Part shown: positions 1 to 5,401 of the stretch, one piece after another | How positions within the stretch are numbered: position 1 is the first letter of the stretch | Layout of the letters: each line of letters starts with the position of its first letter | Assembly (NCBI GenBank): GCA_945865355.1 | Contig: CAMBDN010000160.1 | Span: 1-5,960, forward strand | DNA from: Legionella genomosp. 1 | GTDB lineage: Bacteria; Pseudomonadota; Gammaproteobacteria; Legionellales; Legionellaceae | DNA length: 5,960 nucleotides | Direction of reading: 5' to 3' | The notes under the pieces: generated by a model | The model's database searches: none | What the model was told of the DNA's origin: nothing | Seen by the model: only the letters and a program-made list of their open reading frames with translations | Made by a program: the position numbers and the translations under genes

Positions 1-495
1 AATGATTAAAATACCATTGAGATGATCAATTTCGTGTTGCAGAACGCGAGCGTAAAATCCCGACTCAACTTGTTGTAGTGTGTTTCCTTGTTCATCTTGG
101 TAGGTCAGTTTAATGGTTTGATACCTGGGGACTTTTCCTGCTTTGCTCGCAACCGAATAGCAGCCCTCAAAATCATCGACCAATGTCGAATCAGCTACTT
201 TTTCATAACGTGGATTTATCAAAATGTGCATGGGGTAAGGATTGACATTGTCGCGTAAAAGAGCGGCATCTTCCGGAATATAAATAGCTATGATTTGTTT
301 GTTCTCCTTGACCTGTGGTGCGGCTAGCCCGACCCCTTCGAGTTGATAGAGTTTATTTTTCATGGCATTGATGAGTGTTAGTGTTTCTGTGCTAAGGGGA
401 AAACTAACGAGCTCTGAGCGAACCTTGAGTATCGCCGGTGAATTTTCTTGTTCAATCGTAATGATTTCTAATGACGGATGGTTCTCTTGGATCAT
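1..495 (-). CDS. Peptide deformylase-type metalloenzyme, C-terminus cut by window edge
   Basis: The frame reads leftward from an ATG at 495-493 without a stop to base 1, giving 165 residues and an incomplete C-terminus. All three peptide deformylase motifs are present: GVGLAAPQ at residues 54-61, EGCYS at 110-114 and HEIDH at 154-158. C112, H154 and H158 should bind the catalytic metal, and E155 is the general acid/base. Enzymes of this family remove the formyl group from the initiator methionine of nascent proteins in the cytoplasm. An AGGA Shine-Dalgarno (complement of 505-502) lies 6 nt before the ATG and supports the start. The first 45 residues do not resemble the usual Def beginning, and the second motif has Tyr where Leu is common (EGCLS). 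It may therefore be an accessory paralogue rather than the housekeeping enzyme. No fmt partner is visible, although the downstream side lies outside the window. The family call is firm and the paralogue status is inference. Confidence 0.93.
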   Translation of the reverse strand, partial: MIQENHPSLEIITIEQENSPAILKVRSELVSFPLSTETLTLINAMKNKLYQLEGVGLAAPQVKENKQIIAIYIPEDAALLRDNVNPYPMHILINPRYEKVADSTLVDDFEGCYSVASKAGKVPRYQTIKLTYQDEQGNTLQQVESGFYARVLQHEIDHLNGILII

Positions 496-602
496 AAATA
501 TTCCTAGGTGATATAATAAAAAATAGATCACTATTCCCTGCAACAACCTGAAAAATTTTGTACAAGCGCAAAGATAATGCTAATCTCTCCGAGCAGGGGA
601 AA

Positions 603-626
603 TGGTGCGAGGATGCAACTCCACCA
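603..626 (+). promoter_or_regulatory. Stem-loop in the leader of the cold-shock-domain gene
   Basis: TGGTG at 603-607 pairs with CACCA at 622-626, and GAG at 609-611 pairs with CTC at 619-621. This gives eight pairs with one bulged C (608) and a 7-nt loop. It lies 40 nt upstream of the chosen ATG and does not include the Shine-Dalgarno. No U-run follows, so it is not a standard terminator, and I do not recognise it as a known riboswitch. A leader-RNA role is inference. Confidence 0.3.
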
Positions 627-653
627 AAAACGCCTGAGTATATTATAATTTAC

Positions 654-658
654 AGGAA
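654..658 (+). promoter_or_regulatory. Ribosome binding site that sets the cold-shock-domain gene start
   Basis: AGGAA lies 7 nt before the ATG at 666. The frame is open further upstream to a TTG at 558, but that start has no comparable site and would add 36 residues that do not look like part of the family. The ATG is therefore preferred. Confidence 0.65.
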
Positions 659-665
659 TCTCTTA

Positions 666-926
666 ATGAGTATAAAAAATATCATTCAAGCAATAAAAAA
701 TATTTTTCTTGGTGCAAACAAGAGTAAAAAAATTTCAGGAACGATTAAATTTTTTGATCGAAAAAAACGATTCGGCTTTATTGTGGCCGGTAAAAACGAG
801 TATTTTTTTCATGCGGCAGCGACACGGCCTGCAGATTTTAAGGCCTTACAAGATGGTGTTGCTGTTAGATTTAACATCATTCAAGGCAAAAAAGGACCGC
901 AAGCAGATAATATTGAAATTGTGTAG
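666..926 (+). CDS. Divergent cold-shock-domain protein with N-terminal amphipathic helix
   Basis: The product is 86 residues. Residues 23-86 match the cold-shock OB fold: GTIKFFD at 25-31, an RNP1-like KRFGFI at 34-39, an RNP2-like YFFH at 46-49, and the family ending GKKGPQADNIEIV from 74. Family members bind single-stranded RNA or DNA and act as RNA chaperones in the cytoplasm. Several binding positions differ from typical CspA proteins: Trp of the KWF motif is Phe29, Gly of KGFGFI is Arg35, and the aromatic after the RNP2 His is Ala50. The loop between RNP1 and RNP2 is about two residues short. Residues 1-16 place I3, I6, I7, I10, I13 and F14 on one face and Lys, Asn and Gln on the other, which would form an amphipathic helix absent from ordinary Csps. 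The gene is more AT-rich than the operon to its right and appears monocistronic. The fold is well supported; the binding activity is not certain. Confidence 0.85.
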   Translation: MSIKNIIQAIKNIFLGANKSKKISGTIKFFDRKKRFGFIVAGKNEYFFHAAATRPADFKALQDGVAVRFNIIQGKKGPQADNIEIV

Positions 927-934
927 AAGAACCC

Positions 935-971
935 ATCCTGGCTTGGCATAAACGTAATTTCACGCTAGGAT
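935..971. repeat. Imperfect inverted repeat flanking the moxR promoter core
   Basis: ATCCTGGC at 935-942 and GCTAGGAT at 964-971 are inverted copies with one G/T mismatch and a 21-bp spacer. The right arm overlaps the -10 and the left arm abuts the -35. This could be an operator, or a weak hairpin at the end of the preceding transcript. No T-run follows, so a factor-independent terminator is unlikely. Chance occurrence is possible. Confidence 0.3.
943..971 (+). promoter_or_regulatory. Putative sigma70 promoter of the moxR-bat operon
   Basis: TTGGCA at 943-948 (4 of 6 to the -35 consensus) and TAGGAT at 966-971 (4 of 6 to the -10) are separated by exactly 17 bp. The predicted start near 978 leaves a leader of about 50 nt before the moxR ATG at 1028. 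It is the best promoter-like pair in the 101-bp gap between the cold-shock-domain gene and moxR. Confidence 0.45.
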
Positions 972-1027
972 ATTGCTCTCTAGTTTCAGTCATCGTTTCA
1001 GATGCAAACATGTACAAGGGATAGTGA

Positions 1028-2038
1028 ATGGAGCAAATAGACGTTTCTTCTACGCAGGTTGCACAACAAGTTTTGCAACTCAGTGCTTATCTTAATTCGC
1101 GCATTCTTGGCCAAAAAAATTTGGTTTCAAGGCTGTTAATTGCCTTGCTAGCTGACGGTCATTTGTTGGTTGAGGGTGCGCCGGGTTTGGCAAAAACGCG
1201 GGCGGTCAAGGAGTTATCTGTAGGGGTTGAGGGCCATTTTCACCGTATCCAGTTTACCCCTGATTTATTGCCTGGCGACTTGACGGGCACCGATATTTAT
1301 CATCCGGAAGATGGCTCATTTGTTTTTCAGCCCGGGCCTATTTTTCACAACATGGTTTTGGCCGACGAAATTAATCGAGCTCCAGCTAAAGTGCAATCTG
1401 CCTTGTTGGAAGCTATGGCTGAGCGACAAGTTACCATTGGCGGCAAAACCTATCCTTTGCCAGAATTATTTTTAGTAATGGCTACGCAAAATCCGATTGA
1501 ACAGGAGGGGACTTACCCCTTGCCCGAAGCACAACTTGACCGTTTTTTGATGTATGTAAAAATTGGTTATCCTGATGCACTGGTTGAGCACGATATTTTG
1601 ATGTTGGCACGGCGGGAAGCATTAGAATCAAATGTGATTGAGGCGAAACCAAAAGACGTTAAAGATGTCGTTACTCCATTGCCCCAAAGAGCGTTGTTTG
1701 AAGCGCGTAGGCAAGTCCTTAACGTACATACTAGTCCAGGATTGGAAAACTATTTGGTGCAATTGGTCGTGGCGACACGTAATCCTGGCGCGTATAGCGA
1801 GGAGCTTGGTCGATGGCTGCGATATGGTGCAAGTCCGCGAGCGACCATTGCTTTAGATCGATGTGCTAAGGCACATGCTTGGCTTGCGGGACGAGATTAT
1901 GTGACGCCTGAAGATATTCATGTGATTGCTCATGACGTATTGCGCCATCGTATTCTGTTGACCTTTGAGGCCGAAGCTGAAGGGGTGAGTAGCGATGATT
2001 TTCTCAATGAGTTACTGCGCTTGGTTGCGCTACCGTAG
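1028..2038 (+). CDS. moxR: MoxR-family AAA+ ATPase
   Basis: The product is 336 residues, normal for the family. Visible motifs are Walker A GAPGLAKT at residues 50-57, Walker B MVLADE at 109-114 (D113, E114), sensor 1 ATQNP at 152-156, the EAQLDRF segment with R172 as probable arginine finger, and sensor 2 GASPRAT at 267-273. The C-terminal lid helices follow, with VTPEDI near 292. MoxR ATPases form cytoplasmic hexamers thought to remodel or activate partner proteins, commonly the vWA proteins encoded beside them. All nucleotide-handling residues appear intact, so an active ATPase is expected. AAGGGA at 1016-1021 is spaced 6 nt from the ATG and supports this start. It is the first gene of a six-gene operon, 6 bp ahead of the DUF58 gene. 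The specific substrate cannot be read from sequence. Confidence 0.96.
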   Translation: MEQIDVSSTQVAQQVLQLSAYLNSRILGQKNLVSRLLIALLADGHLLVEGAPGLAKTRAVKELSVGVEGHFHRIQFTPDLLPGDLTGTDIYHPEDGSFVFQPGPIFHNMVLADEINRAPAKVQSALLEAMAERQVTIGGKTYPLPELFLVMATQNPIEQEGTYPLPEAQLDRFLMYVKIGYPDALVEHDILMLARREALESNVIEAKPKDVKDVVTPLPQRALFEARRQVLNVHTSPGLENYLVQLVVATRNPGAYSEELGRWLRYGASPRATIALDRCAKAHAWLAGRDYVTPEDIHVIAHDVLRHRILLTFEAEAEGVSSDDFLNELLRLVALP

Positions 2039-2044
2039 ATAAAC

Positions 2045-2959
2045 ATGACTGATGGAGTAACAGCTGAGCTAGCAGAATTAATCGACTTGCAGCGTTATGC
2101 GCAAGCTGGATATTCTTGTTCACAGGGTCGTGCTTTGCGCTCGGGCAGTCATCTGTCTAAATTGCGTGGCCGGGGTATGGACTTTGCTGAAGTGCGCAAT
2201 TATCAAGCCGGTGATGAGATTCGGCACATGGAGTGGCGAGTAACCGCACGGACGGGTAGGCCTCATATCAAATTGTACCAGGAAGAGCGCGAACGGCCGG
2301 TCATCCTTCTCACCGATTTTAATCCTTCTATGTATTTTGGAACGCGATTGGCATTTAAGTCGGTCGTTGCTGCACGGTTGGCAGCGATTTTGGCATGGAC
2401 TGTGGTCAAGCAAGGGGATCGCGTTGGTGGTCTGTTGTTTTCTGCCAGTAGGCATAATGAATTCACACCGCGAGGACGTGAGTTAGGTGTTTTACCCTTT
2501 TTAGCAGCACTTAGCCAATATACCCGTGAACTTTCACCGCACGCCTCTCAACAAGAGGGGCGATCCTTTAGCTATGCTCTGCAGCGTGTGCGACGAGTGG
2601 TTAAACCGGGCAGTATTCTTGTGTTAATCAGTGATTTTTATAATATGGATAAAGAGAGTGAAAAACATCTGAGTCGATTACGTCGTCACAACGATGTTTT
2701 GGCTTATCATCTGTGCGATCCGCTAGAGTTGGCGCCGCCTAGACCGCAGCAATATGCCATCACTGATGGTCAACAGGAAGTGTTTCTTGACACGACAGTT
2801 GATGCAGTCAGTCATGGCTACCGTCACTATTGTGATCAGCGCATAGCGACGCTGCAAGCGCAATTACAACGCTTGCAAATTCAATATGTACAAGTGACTG
2901 CTGAAAGTGATTTACCACTGTTAGTGCGGCAAACTTTTCCGCGGAGGGCTCAGCGTTGA
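2045..2959 (+). CDS. DUF58 family protein (vWA-like)
   Basis: The product is 304 residues. The DUF58 signature lies at residues 41-75: RGRGMDFAEVRNY, then GDEIRHMEWRVTAR, leading into a vWA-like fold starting with VILLTDF at 86-92. No signal peptide or transmembrane segment is evident, so a cytoplasmic location is likely, whereas many longer DUF58 proteins are membrane-anchored. The MIDAS position reads D91-F-N-P-S95, so the middle Ser of DxSxS is Asn. A second acidic strand end, LISDF, is at 194-198. The usual IDW of the signature is MEW here. DUF58 genes regularly follow moxR, and the protein is presumed to be a partner or substrate of the ATPase. The ATG follows moxR by 6 bp and has no strong Shine-Dalgarno, which suggests translation coupled to moxR. 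The family is clear; the biochemical role is unknown. Confidence 0.93.
   Translation: MTDGVTAELAELIDLQRYAQAGYSCSQGRALRSGSHLSKLRGRGMDFAEVRNYQAGDEIRHMEWRVTARTGRPHIKLYQEERERPVILLTDFNPSMYFGTRLAFKSVVAARLAAILAWTVVKQGDRVGGLLFSASRHNEFTPRGRELGVLPFLAALSQYTRELSPHASQQEGRSFSYALQRVRRVVKPGSILVLISDFYNMDKESEKHLSRLRRHNDVLAYHLCDPLELAPPRPQQYAITDGQQEVFLDTTVDAVSHGYRHYCDQRIATLQAQLQRLQIQYVQVTAESDLPLLVRQTFPRRAQR
2943..2947 (+). promoter_or_regulatory. Strong Shine-Dalgarno supporting a TTG start
   Basis: GGAGG sits 8 nt before the TTG at 2956, inside the end of the DUF58 gene. The next in-frame ATG is far into the membrane segment, so this site decides in favour of the TTG. Confidence 0.75.
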
Positions 2960-3450
2960 CCCAGGGGCAAAACTCACCGGAATTAGCGCAGCTACGCGAC
3001 ATTCATTCACCGGAAGCAATCGGATGGTGGCCATTGGCACCAGGCTGGTATCTTCTGGCGATCGTTTTGTTGGTGATCCTCATGGCCGTTATTTTTTTCT
3101 TTGTTCGCCGCTATTCAAATGGCCGTGCGCGCCGCCAAGCGCTGAAAATTTTAGCGACCTATCAACAGCAGCACCAACGCGAGATGAATGGTCAATTAAG
3201 TGCGGCCCGTGTATCAGAGTTGTTAAAGCGCGTAGCGTTGGTGTATTTCCCGCGTGCGGATGTAGCGAGCTTAACTGGAGACGCCTGGCTTCGGTTTTTA
3301 AGCACTACGGCAAAAGGGTTGGATTTTAATTCAGTACGCCAAGAGCTGTTAGAAGCACCCTATCAATCAACGACCGACCATGATTTACAACCCTTATTCA
3401 ATATGGCTCGCTTGTGGATCAATCAACGGAGGGGCCCATGTTCGAACTAG
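2956..3450 (+). CDS. DUF4381 single-pass membrane protein
   Basis: The product is 164 residues. The N-terminus has the DUF4381 hallmark LRDIHSPEAIGWWPLAPGW at residues 13-31. One strongly hydrophobic helix follows at about 31-50, ending in RR, and then a basic, mostly helical domain at 55-160. The topology is probably N-terminus out with the larger domain cytoplasmic, by the positive-inside rule. The family is found almost only between DUF58 and batA genes in moxR operons, and its molecular role is not established. The start is TTG, overlapping the DUF58 stop as TTGA (4 nt), with a strong GGAGG upstream. The conserved N-terminal motif begins about a dozen residues in, so the TTG start is needed to include it. 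The 3' end overlaps batA by 13 nt. Confidence 0.9.
   Translation: MTQGQNSPELAQLRDIHSPEAIGWWPLAPGWYLLAIVLLVILMAVIFFFVRRYSNGRARRQALKILATYQQQHQREMNGQLSAARVSELLKRVALVYFPRADVASLTGDAWLRFLSTTAKGLDFNSVRQELLEAPYQSTTDHDLQPLFNMARLWINQRRGPCSN
3428..3434 (+). promoter_or_regulatory. Shine-Dalgarno that sets the batA start
   Basis: GGAGGGG ends 3 nt before the ATG at 3438, with the GGAGG core 5 nt away. The frame also contains a possible start at 3414, but this site and the protein pattern (MFELAMPW, a typical BatA beginning) favour 3438. Confidence 0.7.
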
Positions 3451-4472
3451 CCATGCCCTGGGTGCTGTTGTTGTTGCCCTTGCCCTGGATCATTTGGTTT
3501 CTGGTGCCGCGAGCAGCGCTTCAGGTGCCTGCTGCTTTGAAAGTCCCTTTTTTTGCCGCGATGATTGGAATAGTCGACAGTAAAAAACTATCCTTTGCGA
3601 AGCTTTCAAAAATATCACTGCTGTTTGTAATTTGGCCTTTATTATTGCTGTCCTTAGCTGGCCCGCGCTGGGTAGGTGAACCACGACCCGTGGCACGCGA
3701 AGGTTATAACATCATGCTGGCATTGGATCTTTCCGGTAGTATGGAGTTGAGTGATATGATGATAAATGGACGTCCTGCAACGCGGTTATCTGTCGTGAAA
3801 CGAGCGGCTGAACAGTTTGTACAAGATCGTCCTGGCGACAAACTGGGGTTAATTTTGTTTGGTAGTCAGGCCTACTTACAAACACCATTAACGTATGATC
3901 GCCACAGTGTGTTAATGCGTATAGAAGATGCAACCGTCGGTTTGGCTGGCAAAACAACCTCTATAGGCGATGCCTTAGGTCTTGCGGTAAAGCGTTTGGA
4001 AAATGTACCGGCCAAGGGTCGTGTGATTATCTTGTTAACGGACGGCGTCAATAACTCCGGTGTGTTAGCGCCGCTAAAAGCAGCTGAGTTGGCACGAGAA
4101 GATAAGATTAAAATCTATACCATCGGCTTGGGCGCAGAAACCGATCCTCAAGCCATGAATGGCTTATTTTTTAATATGAATGTCACTGCTGATTTGGATG
4201 AAGATACCTTAAAAGAAGTGGCTAAAATGACGGGGGGCCGATATTTCCGTGCCACAGACATGCAATCATTACAAACGATTTACAAGAGTATTAATCAATT
4301 GGAGACGATTTCGCAAGAGCAAGCGTCCGTTCGTCCGCAACATGATTATTATCCTTATCCTTTAGCGCTTGCTCTCTTTTTATTCTTATTTTGGTTAGCA
4401 GATAGGGCTGGATTCACGAAGCTAGGTTCCAAAGTAGTCGTTGGTTTATCTCGGGAGGTTTCTTCCCGATGA
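3438..4472 (+). CDS. batA: BatA-like membrane-anchored vWA protein with intact MIDAS
   Basis: The product is 344 residues. Hydrophobic helices lie at about 6-23 and 58-75, then a vWA domain at about 90-290, and a last helix at about 304-320. The metal-ion-dependent adhesion site is complete: D97-L-S99-G-S101, a Thr in GKTTS (171-175), and TDG at 201-203. This site binds divalent metal and a partner carboxylate in vWA proteins. With the loop between helices two and three carrying the vWA fold, the domain most likely faces the periplasm. BatA proteins are part of Bat (aerotolerance-type) clusters with MoxR and are linked to envelope stress. The gene overlaps the DUF4381 end by 13 nt and the next gene by ATGA (4 nt). 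It is the only vWA protein in this operon with a textbook MIDAS, so it is the best candidate for metal-dependent ligand binding. Confidence 0.93.
   Translation: MFELAMPWVLLLLPLPWIIWFLVPRAALQVPAALKVPFFAAMIGIVDSKKLSFAKLSKISLLFVIWPLLLLSLAGPRWVGEPRPVAREGYNIMLALDLSGSMELSDMMINGRPATRLSVVKRAAEQFVQDRPGDKLGLILFGSQAYLQTPLTYDRHSVLMRIEDATVGLAGKTTSIGDALGLAVKRLENVPAKGRVIILLTDGVNNSGVLAPLKAAELAREDKIKIYTIGLGAETDPQAMNGLFFNMNVTADLDEDTLKEVAKMTGGRYFRATDMQSLQTIYKSINQLETISQEQASVRPQHDYYPYPLALALFLFLFWLADRAGFTKLGSKVVVGLSREVSSR
4451..4469 (+). promoter_or_regulatory. Hairpin overlapping the Shine-Dalgarno of the batB-like gene
   Basis: TCGGGA at 4451-4456 and TCCCGA at 4464-4469 form a perfect 6-bp inverted repeat with a 7-nt loop. 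The left arm contains part of the GGAGG (4454-4458) and the right arm reaches the first base of the ATG at 4469. It lies wholly within the last codons of batA, so ribosomes finishing batA would open it. This is a plausible translational-coupling device, inferred from sequence alone. Confidence 0.4.
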
Positions 4473-5401
4473 CAGACTTTCACTTTATGCGACCATGGTG
4501 GTTGTTAACTTTTTTTCCATTGTTGGTGTTGGCTTGGTCTTTGCTCCGCCAATTACCGGCCATGTCAGCTTGGAGCAAGGTCTGTGATGATCATTTACTT
4601 CCCTACTTAATCCAAAGTAAAGCGTATAGTCGACGTACTTTTTCTTGGATTTTGTTGTTTGCAAGTGTCGCACTGATGATCATCGGTTTGGCGGGCCCTA
4701 CTTGGTCACGTTTACCGGTGCCAACGTATCAGCAGATTCAGCCACGTGTGGTGTTATTGGACATGTCGAATGCGATGCTCGTTAATGATTTGACCCCTGA
4801 TAGGCTGCAGCGGGCAAAATTTAAATTGCATGATCTGTTTCAACATCAGGATGCGGGGCAATTTGGCCTGGTTGTCTATACCAGTGAACCTTTCATTGTT
4901 TCTCCACTCACGGATGATGGACAAACAATTGATGCACTGCTGTCTTCGTTAACCACAGATATTATGCCGGTAGAGGGGCAAGAGTTATCGACTGCTTTAG
5001 AACAAGCGGCGCGATTGGTTGCGCAGGCAGGGTTTCAACACGGGGAGTTATTAGTACTTTCGGCGTCACCTCCCTCAACCGATGCAATTAAAGTCGCAAA
5101 GGTATTATCGCAAGCTGGAATTGATACCTCTGTTATTCCTGTTATGAATCATGGCACCCCACCTAGCCCACTCTTTCAGCAGCTAGCGAATGCAGGACGG
5201 GGGGCGTTGATTCCATTTAGTGATACCTCGACAGATATCGATCAGTGGTTGGCTGAGACGCGTGGAAATAAACAATATCAGGCAAATTTACAAAATGATA
5301 TTCCTGTATGGCGGGACCAGGGGCGTTGGTTTTTGATCCCTGCGCTACTTTTTCTGTTGCCGGTATTTCGTCGTGGTTGGTTGCAGAGGATTAACCCATG
5401 A
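4469..5401 (+). CDS. batB: BatB-like vWA membrane protein with degenerate MIDAS
   Basis: The product is 310 residues. Hydrophobic helices lie at about 10-25 and 58-75, a vWA-like domain at about 92-265, and a last helix at about 286-300 ending in FRRGW. Family landmarks are VVLLDMS at 94-100, RLQRAKFKL at 112-120, FIVSPLTDD at 142-150 and IMPVEG at 165-170. The MIDAS is damaged: DxSxS reads D98-M-S-N-A102, and the usual TDG strand end is replaced by LSAS near 197-200. Metal binding is therefore doubtful, and a structural role beside BatA is likely. The gene overlaps batA by ATGA with a GGAGG 10 nt upstream, and overlaps the TPR gene by ATGA at its end. In many gammaproteobacteria this vWA part and the following TPR part form one polypeptide; here they are two genes. 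Confidence 0.88.
   Translation: MTDFHFMRPWWLLTFFPLLVLAWSLLRQLPAMSAWSKVCDDHLLPYLIQSKAYSRRTFSWILLFASVALMIIGLAGPTWSRLPVPTYQQIQPRVVLLDMSNAMLVNDLTPDRLQRAKFKLHDLFQHQDAGQFGLVVYTSEPFIVSPLTDDGQTIDALLSSLTTDIMPVEGQELSTALEQAARLVAQAGFQHGELLVLSASPPSTDAIKVAKVLSQAGIDTSVIPVMNHGTPPSPLFQQLANAGRGALIPFSDTSTDIDQWLAETRGNKQYQANLQNDIPVWRDQGRWFLIPALLFLLPVFRRGWLQRINP
5385..5390 (+). promoter_or_regulatory. Shine-Dalgarno of the TPR gene
   Basis: AGAGGA lies 7 nt before the ATG at 5398, within the end of batB. It supports independent initiation at the ATGA overlap rather than a frameshifted fusion with the upstream gene. Confidence 0.6.

Larger units (their letters stand above)
496..665. other. Divergent intergenic region between deformylase and cold-shock-domain genes
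   Basis: This 170-bp AT-rich spacer must hold the promoters of both divergent genes, but neither is convincing. On the minus strand a TATTAT (complement of 518-513) could be a -10 for the deformylase, with TTGCAG (complement of 543-538) as -35, but the spacing is 19 bp. On the plus strand TTGTAC at 558-563 and TAATCT at 581-586 have 17-bp spacing but a poor -10. GATAAT at 573-578 is a better -10 without a clear -35. The plus-strand leader contains the stem-loop listed separately. Confidence 0.4.

Noticed and set aside
644..649. Perfect TATAAT as a promoter -10
   Set aside because: There is no -35 at 16-18 bp, and the implied start at about 655 would fall within the Shine-Dalgarno of the only nearby gene.
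558..665. Longer version of the cold-shock-domain protein from a TTG at 558
   Set aside because: There is no matching ribosome binding site, the added residues are not family-like and they span a stem-loop. The ATG at 666 has AGGAA 7 nt upstream.
2120..2466. Minus-strand frames within the DUF58 gene
   Set aside because: They show no recognisable protein pattern and lie fully opposite a conserved gene, so they are shadows.
3414..3437. Upstream start for batA
   Set aside because: It would lengthen the overlap with the DUF4381 gene to 37 nt and lacks a site as good as GGAGGGG before 3438.
5388..5401. Programmed -1 frameshift joining batB to the TPR gene
   Set aside because: There is no X-XXY-YYZ slippery heptamer at the junction. 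A good Shine-Dalgarno and ATGA overlap explain expression by reinitiation.
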